Below, piece by piece: positions 42,233 through 51,702 of a stretch of 64,000 nucleotides of DNA. The stretch is taken from the NCBI GenBank assembly GCA_964518905.1, contig CAZFJL010000017.1, forward strand, positions 1-64,000. Direction: 5' to 3'. This DNA comes from RDYZ01 sp964518905. Lineage in GTDB: Bacteria; Cyanobacteriota; Cyanobacteriia; Cyanobacteriales; Geitlerinemataceae. Within the stretch, counting starts at the first letter, position 1. Each line of letters begins with the position of its first letter. The notes beneath the pieces were generated by a model that did no database searches, had not been told where the DNA came from, and saw only the letters and a program-made list of their open reading frames with translations. The position numbers and the translations under genes were made by a program.

Positions 42233-43129
42233 TCAGACGATCGGGCGTGCCGCTAAAAATTGACACATTTCCGACAGATCGGTTGAACTGCGGCGATACT
42301 CCGAAATTTGTTCGAGACTAAATCCAGCCTCTTCATATTGATGATCGATCGCCTTAAGCTTGCGACGGTAGAGCTGCAACAACGTGCGACGGACTTCTTG
42401 GCGCTCCACAAACGGCGGGATTTGCAATCCTAGCGCGAGTGCCCCCTCGTCCGATTGTTCTAAGCTCCGTAACTTCACATTGGCAAAACCAGGCAGGTCT
42501 TTGAGTGCGCGTAGCGCCGCCATACAGGCCGACCAGTCCAGACCCAAATCAAAGCTAACTTCCAGGATATCTAGGGTTCGCTGACAGAGATGAACGAGTT
42601 CTCCAGGGCCGAACGAGCCGAGCCGGGGACGGCATTCCTGTTGATTGGGTTTGAGGTAGATGTAATCGCAAATCGTGCGATCGAGCTGGGCCGGATTATC
42701 AATGCGCCAATTTTCAATACAGGCTCCGGTCAGCAACGTGCGATCGAGCTGAACATCGGTCAAAATGGCGTGACTTAAATTCGCTTCGGATAGATACGCC
42801 TCGCTCAAATTCGCATGGGAGAGATCGGCTTCGGACAAATTTGCATCGCGCAGGATGGCCTTGCAGAGGACGGCCTGTTTGAGGTCAGCTTGACTTAAAT
42901 TCGCCCCTAGTAGGTAAGCTTCTGATAGATTTGCCGATCGCAAAAATGCCCGCCCCAAATGCGCCCGCCGCAAATCCACCTTGCTCAAATTAGCGCCCGC
43001 CAGATACATCCCCTCCAGGTCTGCGCGAAAGAGATTAGCCCGTACCTCCGGGTGATCTTGACGCCATGCATTCCAAGTCGCGACGCCCTGCTTGAGTAAG
43101 GCTAGATGTTCTGCGTTTGACATGATCAT
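42233..43129 (-). CDS. Pentapeptide-repeat protein with conserved C-terminal domain
   Basis: A 298-residue protein. A short leader (LLKQGVATWNAWRQDHPE) is followed by about 20 pentapeptide units from ANLFRADLEGMYLAGANL to LTDVQLDRTLLTGACI (about 31-137), then a globular C-terminal domain: ICDYIYLKPNQQECRPRLGSFGPGELVHLCQ and a basic helical end. I recall the same 'CDYVYL...RRP..G.F.PGE' block in other cyanobacterial pentapeptide proteins. The function is unknown. The start could also be the ATG two codons later. It is 10 nt from the outer-membrane transporter gene upstream. Confidence 0.85.
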   Translation of the reverse strand: MIMSNAEHLALLKQGVATWNAWRQDHPEVRANLFRADLEGMYLAGANLSKVDLRRAHLGRAFLRSANLSEAYLLGANLSQADLKQAVLCKAILRDANLSEADLSHANLSEAYLSEANLSHAILTDVQLDRTLLTGACIENWRIDNPAQLDRTICDYIYLKPNQQECRPRLGSFGPGELVHLCQRTLDILEVSFDLGLDWSACMAALRALKDLPGFANVKLRSLEQSDEGALALGLQIPPFVERQEVRRTLLQLYRRKLKAIDHQYEEAGFSLEQISEYRRSSTDLSEMCQFLAARPIV

Positions 43130-43139
43130 CGCGATCCGC

Positions 43140-45011
43140 TTAAAACGGACGCCATTCTAGCGAAAAGTACAGTTCTTGACGTTCGATAATGTCACGGTCA
43201 CGATTATCGACCTCTGTTAGAGGTATACCCCAGTCTAGCTTTGCCGACAGGACATCATCGAAATCAAACGATAAACCCACGCCGATCGAGGCTAGCCCGT
43301 CTGGCGAGGGATCAGCACTATCGGTATTCCAGACCGTACCGAAATCAAAAAACGGATGGATTTCGAGTTGCGTTGATCCGTCGCGCGATGAGAATAAGGG
43401 AAAGCGTAACTCTGCCGATCCGAACAGCCCGTTATCCGCGAGTAGTAGATCCTGACTGTAGCCGCGCACGCTGCGGTTACCGCCAACCCCAAATTGTTCG
43501 AGGGCGACCATCGAGGTTGTGGAAAGCTGGAGATCGCCGCGCACAAGTAGCGAGACATCGCTTTCACCCAAAAGCTGTAAGTATTGCGCCTGAGTTCGCC
43601 AGGAGAAGAAGCGGCTATCGGGTTTTTGGTTGTTGAGGGTGGACTCAAAGATGGGGATGCCCCAGTTAAATTGCGATCGCGCGGCAAAGACAGATCGGGA
43701 TTCGCGCTTCGTCCATTCCTGGAAAAACCGAAAGGCCGAAATACGAGTTTCGCCGTCGTCGTTGGCGCCATTGGACAGGGGAAAACCGACCCCGAGCAGG
43801 GAGGTATCACTTTCCCGGCGCGAAAAGGTCAAGCCAAAAGCCAGCTCTTCGCGGGGCGATCGAATCACCGGCTGACGAAATGTCAGTTCAAAATCACGGG
43901 AATCGGCTTCAATATCAATGCGATCGAACGGTTCTTCAATAATCTGGCTACTGGTAAATCGAACCGAGGTGCTGAGGGTCGCGTTGCTGGAATTGAGCGG
44001 CAGGGTATAGGACGCGGCATATTCGTCGCTCCCCTCGGTGGTGCTATAGGACAAATCAATCATGTCCCCGAGACCGAATAGATTCGCTTCGTTCAAACCC
44101 ACACGACCCCGCAGCACGCCGACCGTGGGCGATCGGCCGTTATCAAACCGCAAGCTGGTGCTAAAGCTATCAGCCTCGCCAATCTGGACTTCCAGCAGGT
44201 TAGAACCCGGACGTAGGCCCGCCGATAGTTCCGCCGATAGACTCTCAATCAGCGGATCAAGCTGAAGCATTTGCAGCGCTGCGAGCAAATCATCGACGTT
44301 GAGCGGCGCATCGGTTGCGCGTTCGATGCGGCTGCGAACGTAGTGGGGGCGTAGGCGATCGGTTCCAGTAATCACAATCTCTTCAAGCGATCCTTCAATC
44401 ACCTGAATTTCGACTATCCCATCCTCGATCGTCTGCGGCGGCAGAAACGCGCCGGAGGTGATGTACTTGCTCTCGACATATAGATCGGTGATTCGCGTCC
44501 GCGCTTCGAGCAACTGAGCAAAACGGATTTCCGATCCAACCAGATCCTCCAATAACTCGGCGAACTCATCATCGTCAAAGACCGTACTCCCGACCACACG
44601 ATAGCCACGGACTTCGATCGTCCCTGGAATTTCGTCTAAATTACCCGGAGTTTCATCACTCGGAGAACGTGGCGGCAACAGTTCCTCGATCGGCGGCAGC
44701 GGCTCAATCTCCGGCTCCTCTAAATCTTGGAAATCGTCTGATTGTGGAAAGCTTTGAGCCAGGTTAAAGGATGGTTCCGGCGGCATCGCCAAGGGAGCCA
44801 CATCATCAAGCCAGGTGTCCTCTCTCCTTTGCACATCAGATAAAAGATCGGGTGTAGACCCCGCAACGGCGGCGGCTGTTGCCGAACGCGAACTCAGAAT
44901 GCCGTCAACGACCCCAGAGAAACAGCCCGCATACAAACAGAGGCGTACAGCAAGCTGTAGCGATCGGCTTGGAACGATGTGACGTTGCATCACGGAATGA
45001 AACGCATTCAT
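43140..45011 (-). CDS. FhaC/ShlB-type (TpsB) outer-membrane transporter
   Basis: A 623-residue Omp85-superfamily protein with a cleavable-looking signal segment (SLQLAVRLCLYAGCFSGVVDG), an acidic Pro-rich linker (to about residue 128), a POTRA domain (EVRGYRVVGSTVFDDDEFAELL, about 131-205), a second POTRA-like part (IVITGTDRLRPHYVRSRIE) and a C-terminal 16-strand barrel with the L6 motif SVRGY and a terminal aromatic (EWRPF). It should export a TpsA partner or act in outer-membrane biogenesis; no TpsA gene is visible here. I start it at the ATG before NAFHS so that the signal peptide is terminal; the frame opens 54 codons earlier. Confidence 0.88.
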   Translation of the reverse strand: MNAFHSVMQRHIVPSRSLQLAVRLCLYAGCFSGVVDGILSSRSATAAAVAGSTPDLLSDVQRREDTWLDDVAPLAMPPEPSFNLAQSFPQSDDFQDLEEPEIEPLPPIEELLPPRSPSDETPGNLDEIPGTIEVRGYRVVGSTVFDDDEFAELLEDLVGSEIRFAQLLEARTRITDLYVESKYITSGAFLPPQTIEDGIVEIQVIEGSLEEIVITGTDRLRPHYVRSRIERATDAPLNVDDLLAALQMLQLDPLIESLSAELSAGLRPGSNLLEVQIGEADSFSTSLRFDNGRSPTVGVLRGRVGLNEANLFGLGDMIDLSYSTTEGSDEYAASYTLPLNSSNATLSTSVRFTSSQIIEEPFDRIDIEADSRDFELTFRQPVIRSPREELAFGLTFSRRESDTSLLGVGFPLSNGANDDGETRISAFRFFQEWTKRESRSVFAARSQFNWGIPIFESTLNNQKPDSRFFSWRTQAQYLQLLGESDVSLLVRGDLQLSTTSMVALEQFGVGGNRSVRGYSQDLLLADNGLFGSAELRFPLFSSRDGSTQLEIHPFFDFGTVWNTDSADPSPDGLASIGVGLSFDFDDVLSAKLDWGIPLTEVDNRDRDIIERQELYFSLEWRPF

Positions 45012-45610
45012 GAGTCGAAGAGAAGACTTTGCCGAGGCTTGCGACGCCGAAATGTCTCGCGATGACTGTATGGCTGGAACATCCGCTGGGATCACTTGTT
45101 CGCAGCCTGCGGGTTCTCTACAAATGGCAGGGCAAACGGAATTCCAGTCGTTTGATCGGAAATTGCGGGACATTAGCGAAATTTTAGATTAGAGAGTGAC
45201 ATCCAGTCTGCGGCGAAAGCTCAAGACTCCAGTCGTTCAGCTTTACTAGGGCAACCCTAGCAGAATTCCCTAGAAACGCACGTGAATCCTGATGTTTTTT
45301 CAATTAAGTGTATGAAACCCAAATCTCACACCGATCGCCCATGGCGGCTTGTTTTCGATCTAACTGAAGTTTCTTCAGGATTATTGTGGTTGATATAACA
45401 CACTGACCGCCCACATTTTTAGAATAATTGTTACTAGTACAAAAGCCAATTGCACAAGAGAACTTAAAGACCTCGCTACTCTCTGAATATCGACTTGCGA
45501 TCCCAATTTAAGTGTAAAACCTAAGACACGAACCGACCTCTGGTAGACTTGACACTTGGAAAAAGGTCTTAAAAACACCGCGTAAATAACCATTTGGAAG
45601 GAGCGAGCCC
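45012..45610. other. Divergent region between the TpsB-like gene and glpX
   Basis: About 600 nt (the first 160 could belong to a longer TpsB frame). The glpX-proximal half is AT-rich and holds a TTGACA at 45549-45554, but no -10 box at a normal distance follows. The glpX gene has a clear GGAAGGAG ribosome site. Confidence 0.45.
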
Positions 45611-46648
45611 GTGGACAAAACCATTGGTTTAGAAATCATTGAGGTCGTCGAACAAGCTGCGATCGCCTCAGCACGTTGGATGGGTAAAGGCGAGAAAAAT
45701 ATCGCCGATGAAGTTGCAGTGGAAGCCATGCGCGAACGCATGAACCAAATCCACATGCGTGGCCGGATCGTCATCGGTGAGGGTGAGCGCGACGATGCTC
45801 CGATGCTCTACATCGGCGAAGAAGTCGGCATTTGCAGCCAGCCCGGCGGCGCTGATCAGTGCAACCCCGAAGAGCTGATCGAAATCGACATCGCAGTTGA
45901 TCCCTGCGAAGGAACCAACCTCGTGGCCTACGGTCAGAATGGTTCGATGGCAGTTTTGGCGATCGCTCCTAAAGGTGGTCTCTTTGCTGCGCCTGACTTC
46001 TACATGAAGAAACTGGCGGCTCCCCCGGCAGCCAAAGGCAAAGTTGACATCAACAAAAGCGCTACCGAAAACCTGAAGATTATCGCCGAATGCCTCGATC
46101 GCAAGATTGAAGAACTCGTCGTCGTCGTCATGGATCGCGCTCGCCACAAAGAACTCATCCAAGAAATCCGCGACGCAGGCGCACGGGTTCGCCTGATCAG
46201 CGATGGTGACGTTTCGGCAGCCATCTCTTGCGGTTTCGGCGGTACGAACATCCACGCCCTCATGGGTATTGGTGCTGCACCGGAGGGTGTGATCTCGGCC
46301 GCAGCCATGCGCTGCCTCGGCGGTCACTTCCAAGGTCAACTAATCTATGACCCTGAAGTCGTTAAAACCGGTCTGATCGGCGAAAGCAAAGAGGGTAACC
46401 TCGCTCGCCTCAAGAGCATGGGCATCGATGATCCCGATCGTGTCTACGATGCGATCGAACTTGCATCGGGCGAAGAAGTGCTGTTCGCAGCCTGCGGTAT
46501 CACTCCCGGAACCCTGATGGAAGGCGTTCGCTTCTTCCACGGCGGTGCACGGACGCAATCGCTAGTCATCTCCAGCCAAAGCAGCACCGCTCGTTTTGTC
46601 GATACGATCCACATGATGGAAGATACCCACACCCTGCAACTCCGCTAG
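45611..46648 (+). CDS. glpX: Class II fructose-1,6-/sedoheptulose-1,7-bisphosphatase
   Basis: A 345-residue enzyme of the GlpX family, in cyanobacteria the main bifunctional FBPase/SBPase (F/SBPase) of the Calvin cycle. Features: VVEQAAIASARWMGKGEKN, the metal site GEGERDDAPMLYIGE, DPCEGTNLVAYGQNGSMAV, GARVRLISDGDVSAAI, GIGAAPEGVISAAAMRCLGG and ITPGTLMEGVRFF. It starts with GTG preceded by GGAAGGAG at good spacing. Redox control and AMP inhibition are known for the cyanobacterial enzyme. A strong terminator follows, then hemA, a neighbourhood I recall from other cyanobacteria. Confidence 0.97.
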   Translation: MDKTIGLEIIEVVEQAAIASARWMGKGEKNIADEVAVEAMRERMNQIHMRGRIVIGEGERDDAPMLYIGEEVGICSQPGGADQCNPEELIEIDIAVDPCEGTNLVAYGQNGSMAVLAIAPKGGLFAAPDFYMKKLAAPPAAKGKVDINKSATENLKIIAECLDRKIEELVVVVMDRARHKELIQEIRDAGARVRLISDGDVSAAISCGFGGTNIHALMGIGAAPEGVISAAAMRCLGGHFQGQLIYDPEVVKTGLIGESKEGNLARLKSMGIDDPDRVYDAIELASGEEVLFAACGITPGTLMEGVRFFHGGARTQSLVISSQSSTARFVDTIHMMEDTHTLQLR

Positions 46649-46720
46649 GGGTTCAAGGTCTGGCCAGATAATCCTGGATTATTTGGAACTATCTGATCGA
46701 TCTTGCTATTGAGATCAAGC

Positions 46721-46772
46721 AAAAAGGAACGGGGATCGTGCAATCGATTGATTGCGATCCCCGTTCCTTTTT
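46721..46772 (+). terminator. Strong terminator after glpX
   Basis: A perfect 18-bp inverted repeat (AAAAAGGAACGGGGATCG, 46721-46738, with its complement at 46755-46772), with a 16-nt spacer that itself contains the palindrome CAATCGATTG. It ends in five T. Confidence 0.92.
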
Positions 46773-46934
46773 CAAGGCATCAAAATCAGGCGATCGCAGG
46801 TTCTGCCATCTGGGCCGCCGTTAATCTTAAAAGATCTGTCGCGATCGTTGCGGAATGTTGTAAACAGTCGCCAAACGAGCAACATTTCTAGATAATTGTG
46901 TCTCGTGCTTTTTAATAGCTTTTTTATAATTTCG

Positions 46935-48221
46935 ATGAATATTGCCGTTATTGGACTGAGCCACAAAACCACCCCGGTCGAAGTACGCGAAAAGTTGAGC
47001 ATCCCTGAGCCAGAGCTTCAGGAGGCGATCGCCCAGCTTCGTGCGTATCCGAGCATCGAGGAAATTGCCGTTCTCAGCACCTGTAACCGCCTCGAAATTT
47101 ATTTCATCGCCAAGGATATGGAATCCGGCGTGCGTGAGGTTAGCCAGTTCCTCTGTGATCGCAGCCACATGATGCTCTCAGAGCTACGCCCCTATCTCTT
47201 CGTTTTGCTCCACCAGGACGCCGTCATGCACATGATGCGCGTCAGTGCTGGCCTCGAAAGCCTCGTATTAGGCGAAGGCCAGATCCTGGCTCAGGTCAAA
47301 ACAACCCACAAACTTGGGCAGAAGCATAAAGGCGTTGGTCGGGTGCTGAATCAACTCTTTAAGCAGGCGATCGGTGCCGGTAAGCGCGTTCGCACCGAAA
47401 CCAGCATCGGCACCGGCGCAGTTTCGATTAGCTCCGCCGCCGTTGAGCTAGCACAGCTTAAAATGGGCAGCCTCACCGACCTCGACGTGTGTATCGTCGG
47501 CGCGGGCAAAATGTCGAAGCTACTCGTCAAACATCTGCTCTCGAAGGGAGCCGATCGCATCACGATCGTCAACCGTTCCCAGCGTCGCGCCGAAGAACTC
47601 GCCGGACAGTACCCCAGCGCCAATATCATCGTGCGACCCCTTTCGGAAATGTTCGACGCGATCGCCCAATCGAACCTCGCATTTACCAGTACCGGTGCGA
47701 CCCAACCGATCCTGACCCAAGCCAACCTAGAGCCGATCGTCGATGCCAGTGGCGACTTGGTCTTGATCGATATCTCCGTGCCACGCAACATTGCCGCCGA
47801 CGTTACGGGCGTTAGCGGCATCCGTTGCTATAACGTCGATGACCTCAAAGCCGTCGTCGCTCAAAACCAAGAAAGCCGCCGCCAAATGGCACTCGAAGCC
47901 GAATCCTTGCTCGAAGAAGAGCTCGCCAGCTTTGAATCCTGGTGGCAATCGCTGGAAACCGTCCCAACGATCAGCAGCCTACGTAAAAAAATCGAAACCA
48001 TTCGCGAGCAAGAGCTCGAAAAAGCCCTATCGCGTCTTGGCACTGAATTTGACGATAAACATCAGGAAGTGATCGAATCTCTCACGCGCGGTATCGTCAA
48101 TAAAATTCTTCACGATCCGATGGTGCAACTCCGTGCCCAGCAAGATCTCGAAGCACGTCGTATCGCGATGCATACGCTACGAACGCTATTCGACCTTGAA
48201 GACGAATCAGTCAATCGTTAA
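46935..48221 (+). CDS. hemA: Glutamyl-tRNA reductase
   Basis: A 428-residue enzyme, the first committed step of the C5 pathway to 5-aminolevulinate for heme, chlorophyll and bilins. Features: MNIAVIGLSHKTTPVEVREK, catalytic Cys50 in LSTCNRLEIY, GLESLVLGEGQILAQVK, the NADPH site VCIVGAGKMSKLLVKHL and a C-terminal helical dimerisation domain (RGIVNKILHDPMVQLR). The ATG is chosen because this family begins with MNI; an earlier in-frame ATG gives 13 extra hydrophobic residues. It is followed by a hairpin terminator and lies opposite psaC. Confidence 0.97.
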   Translation: MNIAVIGLSHKTTPVEVREKLSIPEPELQEAIAQLRAYPSIEEIAVLSTCNRLEIYFIAKDMESGVREVSQFLCDRSHMMLSELRPYLFVLLHQDAVMHMMRVSAGLESLVLGEGQILAQVKTTHKLGQKHKGVGRVLNQLFKQAIGAGKRVRTETSIGTGAVSISSAAVELAQLKMGSLTDLDVCIVGAGKMSKLLVKHLLSKGADRITIVNRSQRRAEELAGQYPSANIIVRPLSEMFDAIAQSNLAFTSTGATQPILTQANLEPIVDASGDLVLIDISVPRNIAADVTGVSGIRCYNVDDLKAVVAQNQESRRQMALEAESLLEEELASFESWWQSLETVPTISSLRKKIETIREQELEKALSRLGTEFDDKHQEVIESLTRGIVNKILHDPMVQLRAQQDLEARRIAMHTLRTLFDLEDESVNR

Positions 48222-48250
48222 AGGCGCAAAGCAGCCAAAATAGACCGATC

Positions 48251-48286
48251 AAAACGAATCCTAATCGAATGGTTAGGGTTCGTTTT
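48251..48286 (+). terminator. Terminator after hemA
   Basis: An inverted repeat of about 14 bp (AAAACGAATCCTAA and TTAGGGTTCGTTTT, one mismatch) with an 8-nt loop, ending in a T-rich run. It sits about 30 nt past the hemA stop codon. Confidence 0.8.
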
Positions 48287-48338
48287 AGTTAATACGTGGA
48301 TCTTTTTCCAGCGGACTCGTTAAGCCGCATAGACGCAC

Positions 48339-48363
48339 AAAAAAAGGGAGCAAAAATGCTCCC
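48339..48363 (-). terminator. Terminator of psaC
   Basis: A 7-bp stem GGGAGCA/TGCTCCC with an AAAA loop. On the minus strand it is followed by seven T. It lies about 25 nt past the psaC stop codon. Confidence 0.88.
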
Positions 48364-48387
48364 CTTTCAACCATAGATAAATGGGAT

Positions 48388-48633
48388 TTAGTATGCCAAC
48401 CCCATGCTGCGGGTGGTTTCCGCGCCGAGGTAAACACGCACACTGAGAAAGTCGGTGGGGCAAGCCGTTTCGCAACGTTTGCAACCGATGCAATCTTCAG
48501 TACGCGGAGAAGATGCGATTTGACCGGCCTTGCAGCCGTCCCAAGGCACCATCTCTAAAACATCTAGGGGACATGCACGGACGCACTGAGTGCAACCAAT
48601 GCAGGTGTCATAGATTCTTACAGAATGAGACAT
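48388..48633 (-). CDS. psaC: Photosystem I iron-sulfur subunit VII (PsaC)
   Basis: An 81-residue protein carrying the FA and FB [4Fe-4S] clusters at the stromal/cytoplasmic side of PSI. Two C-x2-C-x2-C-x3-CP ligand sets are visible: Cys11, 14, 17, 21 (CIGCTQCVRACPLDVLEM) and Cys48, 51, 54, 58 (CIGCKRCETACPTDF). Start and length are canonical for the family, with TTGGAG upstream of the ATG and its own terminator downstream. It hands electrons from FX to ferredoxin or flavodoxin. This gene is the clearest proof of oxygenic-phototroph origin. Confidence 0.99.
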   Translation of the reverse strand: MSHSVRIYDTCIGCTQCVRACPLDVLEMVPWDGCKAGQIASSPRTEDCIGCKRCETACPTDFLSVRVYLGAETTRSMGLAY

Positions 48634-48960
48634 TGTAACGATAACTCCAAGTGAATTCTCAACTGGATTCTAAATTATCGGCCGGAGCTGACTGCACGAT
48701 TTTCACGTAAAACGCAAAGACCGCGCGATAATCATGGCTAGTGTATCTTGTCATCTCCTAGGCTCGAACAAAACGCATTGAAACCTTAATAAATAGCAAT
48801 ACAGGCTCTATAGTAAGTTTTCCAAGCATTTTCAATGCATCCCGATCGTCGTCATGACGTTTGCGGCAGACGATCGAAAAGCTTGGGTGTGAATCCATTG
48901 ATCCACGATCGCCGGTCTGATGTATGAAAACCTCCCCACAACAGATCACAGATCGACGCG
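48634..48960. other. psaC upstream region
   Basis: About 330 nt holding the psaC promoter and 5' leader and the end of the leftward PP2C transcript. No coding sequence or RNA family is recognised. Light-responsive elements are likely here but are not identifiable by eye. Confidence 0.4.
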
Positions 48961-49701
48961 CTACTCTGTGACATCAACCACGATCACAGTGATGTTGTCG
49001 TGACCACCGGCTTCCTTCGCGGCTGCAATCAAGCTTGTAGCAGCAACTTCGCAGGATTCATGCTGTAGATCTTGGGCAATGCTGTCGTCTTCGAGTTCTT
49101 CTGTGAGGCCATCACTGCAAAGCAGGAGCCGATCGCCCGGCTGAACTGCGAGGGATAGCACTTCCACTTCTCCCATGTCTTCCCGCCCGAGACACTGCGC
49201 TAGGACGTGACGCCACGGATGTGATCGCACTTCGTCGAGCTCGATCGCACCCATACGGACAGCCTGCGCAACCCACGTATCATCTTCGGTGATCTGCGAC
49301 AATCCGACTTGAGTTTGGTGATAGATACGCGAGTCGCCAAGATTTCCACACCAGACGCTGGGCTCTTCGTCGCCGACGGCTCGAAAGATTGCCGCGACCG
49401 CTGTCGTTCCCATATCCGCATTTTGCGGATTGATTTTCTGATCGTCGATGATGGCGCGATTAGCCGCTCGAAACGCTTCCTCTAGCAAGACTTCAGAAGG
49501 TTTATCAGAATCCCAGTGCGCATCGAGGTAGGAATGTATGGTTTCCTGGGCGATTCGGCTGGCCTCTTGACCAGCAGCATGACCGCCCATACCGTCAGCG
49601 ACGATAAAGAATCGTCCCGCTTCATCGATAAAGTAAGCGTCTTGATTAACGGCGCGGACAAGGCCGACATCGGTTGCGCCAGCAAAAACAGGTTTTATCA
49701 T
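48961..49701 (-). CDS. PP2C-type serine/threonine phosphatase
   Basis: A 246-residue Mn/Mg-dependent phosphatase of the bacterial Stp1/PrpC type. Motifs in order: RAVNQDAYFID, FIVADGMGGHAAGQEAS (metal Asp and Gly), MGTTAVAAIF, CGNLGDSRIY, LLCSDGLTEEL and GGHDNITVIVVD. All metal-binding Asp residues are present. In cyanobacteria such enzymes oppose Hanks-type kinases and act on PII and others; the substrate here is not shown. It has no membrane segment. It follows the ABC1 kinase gene by 125 nt on the same strand. Confidence 0.94.
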   Translation of the reverse strand: MIKPVFAGATDVGLVRAVNQDAYFIDEAGRFFIVADGMGGHAAGQEASRIAQETIHSYLDAHWDSDKPSEVLLEEAFRAANRAIIDDQKINPQNADMGTTAVAAIFRAVGDEEPSVWCGNLGDSRIYHQTQVGLSQITEDDTWVAQAVRMGAIELDEVRSHPWRHVLAQCLGREDMGEVEVLSLAVQPGDRLLLCSDGLTEELEDDSIAQDLQHESCEVAATSLIAAAKEAGGHDNITVIVVDVTE

Positions 49702-49826
49702 GCGAACTAATTACTGATCTCAAGCCATGAGTTTAAAGGACAACGCAGGATGGAACCCGATTTATCTGCGATAACTTAGGAAAGTATAGGGGATGATACC
49801 AACCCTTCGGTTCCGGAAAGCATGAC

Positions 49827-51629
49827 TCAGGAACGATCGAAACGTTTCGCTGCCAGGGCAGAACGAATGAGCGCGATCGTCAATCCCACGCCGACCAGTG
49901 CGACCACTCCGGCCACCCACAGAAACCCGTTAACGAGTAACATCGTCGCGGATAGCATCGTCGCACCCGTCAGAACGGCGTAGTTGCCGCTGACCTGTTG
50001 GGCGCTGAGACGACGCAGAATGCGATCGGTCTCTGAGGCACGGATGCGGACACGCACGTCACCACGATCGAGCTTTTCGATCGTATCTTCAATCCGGCGC
50101 GGTAGATTCAGCGCCGTGCTGCTGACTTCGCTGGCTTGACGGCTGAGTTCGCCGAGAATCGATCCCGTGTACTGTTCTTGTCCTTGGTTCATGATATCGA
50201 GGGCAAAGGGTTTCGCCACTTCCATAAAGTTAAAATCGGGGTCGAGCCCTTTACCCACACCTTCGAGCGTGGAAAAAGCCCGCATGACGAAGGTAAACGT
50301 GGCCGGAAAACGGAACGGGCTATCGTAGGCGATATCGTACAGATCGTCGGTGATCGAGTCGATCGACTGCTCCTCGAAGGGCTTGTCCATCAAGTGTTCG
50401 AGAATGTACTGAATCGATCGGCGTACAGGGCCGAGATCGCCGGTCGGTGTTAATGCGCCCGTTTCGATTAATGCATCCACCACGCGTGCGGCATCCCGCT
50501 GTGCAACCCCGAAGAACAGCTCCATTAACTGCACTCGCAGTTGGGTGGTGATGCTGCCCATCATGCCGAAATCGTAGAAAATTAGCGCACCATCGGGGCT
50601 AACAGCAAGATTTCCAGGGTGGGGATCGGCGTGAAAAAAGCCGTAATCAAGGAGCTGCATCAGGTATGCCGTGGCTCCCAGTCCGGCGAGACGGGCTCGA
50701 TCGAGCCCTGCGGCCTCAAGGGCTTCATACTGACTAATTTTGATTCCCGGCGCGTATTCGAGCGTCAGAACACGCGATGAGGTGTAGCGCCAAAACACGC
50801 GCGGGACTTCGACCCACTCCACATCGCGGAAATTGCGGCGGAATAAATCCGCATTGCGACCTTCGCTGAGATAGTCGATTTCTTCGTACAGAATACGGCT
50901 GCACTCGTCGTAAATTCCCGTCCAGTCGCGGCCTTTGCCCCAGGATGGGTGGTTCTGGAGGTATTTGGCGACGCCGCGTGTAATGCCAAGGTCAATATCA
51001 AACAGGCGCTTCAGACCGGGGCGCTGAACCTTGACGACAATATTTTCGCCGTTGCGTAAGCGAGCTTTGTGAACCTGTCCGAGACTCGCAGCCGCCAGGG
51101 GAATCGGGTCGAAGTAGTCGAAGAGTTCATTTGGGTTACGGCCAAACTCTTCGGTAACAATTTCCTCGACGATCGCGTAACTAAACGCCGGAACACGGTC
51201 TTGTAGCTTGGCCAGCTCTTCTACGTATTCCACCGGAAAAATATCGGAGCGCGTTGAAAATAGCTGCCCGAGCTTAATAAACGTTGGCCCCAACTCTAGG
51301 AAGGTTTCCCGAATCCAAATCGCTTGCCGACGCCGACGATCGGCCAGTTTCTCTTCGCTATACCCACCGATATACGTCCATTGACGCTTGTTCGCCCATA
51401 GCTCTGCCAGAAAGCGAAATACAAAGGACCAAATCTCAACGCGGCGCCGATTCCAGGAGTAGCGCTTACGATTCCAGCGGTATCGATGCTCGGTGAGTTC
51501 GAGTTTGGGAGCCAGATCTGTGGCCGGGGCGATCGTCGAGGATGGGCGCACGGCGTCAAGCTGATCGGCATGGTGTCGATCGCGGTGTCGGACTGGGGCG
51601 GACAGGGAGTCTTCAGACAGGGCAGACAC
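49827..51629 (-). CDS. ABC1/AarF/UbiB-family atypical kinase
   Basis: A 600-residue protein. An N-terminal variable stretch (1-60) precedes the KxGQ motif (KLGQ, 119-122), the Ala-rich nucleotide loop AAASLGQVHK (179-188), the VVKVQRPG lysine (about 200), the catalytic FFHADPHPGNL (331-341) and metal FYDFGMMG (351-358). The C-terminus has two membrane helices (YAVLTGATMLSATMLLVNGFL, VAGVVALVGVGLTIALI). This family supports isoprenoid-quinone synthesis and plastoglobule function in chloroplasts, so a role in plastoquinone or tocopherol metabolism is plausible but inferred. Confidence 0.92.
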   Translation of the reverse strand: MSALSEDSLSAPVRHRDRHHADQLDAVRPSSTIAPATDLAPKLELTEHRYRWNRKRYSWNRRRVEIWSFVFRFLAELWANKRQWTYIGGYSEEKLADRRRRQAIWIRETFLELGPTFIKLGQLFSTRSDIFPVEYVEELAKLQDRVPAFSYAIVEEIVTEEFGRNPNELFDYFDPIPLAAASLGQVHKARLRNGENIVVKVQRPGLKRLFDIDLGITRGVAKYLQNHPSWGKGRDWTGIYDECSRILYEEIDYLSEGRNADLFRRNFRDVEWVEVPRVFWRYTSSRVLTLEYAPGIKISQYEALEAAGLDRARLAGLGATAYLMQLLDYGFFHADPHPGNLAVSPDGALIFYDFGMMGSITTQLRVQLMELFFGVAQRDAARVVDALIETGALTPTGDLGPVRRSIQYILEHLMDKPFEEQSIDSITDDLYDIAYDSPFRFPATFTFVMRAFSTLEGVGKGLDPDFNFMEVAKPFALDIMNQGQEQYTGSILGELSRQASEVSSTALNLPRRIEDTIEKLDRGDVRVRIRASETDRILRRLSAQQVSGNYAVLTGATMLSATMLLVNGFLWVAGVVALVGVGLTIALIRSALAAKRFDRS

Positions 51630-51702
51630 TCGGTTTCTCGTCGTGGGGCTAAAGGTTTGAAGGGTGACGTCAAGCGGTTAACGTCGAGTCAGGATCGGAC
51701 GA

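Noticed and set aside
45549..45554. TTGACA upstream of glpX as a -35 box
   Set aside because: No -10-like sequence lies at normal spacing.
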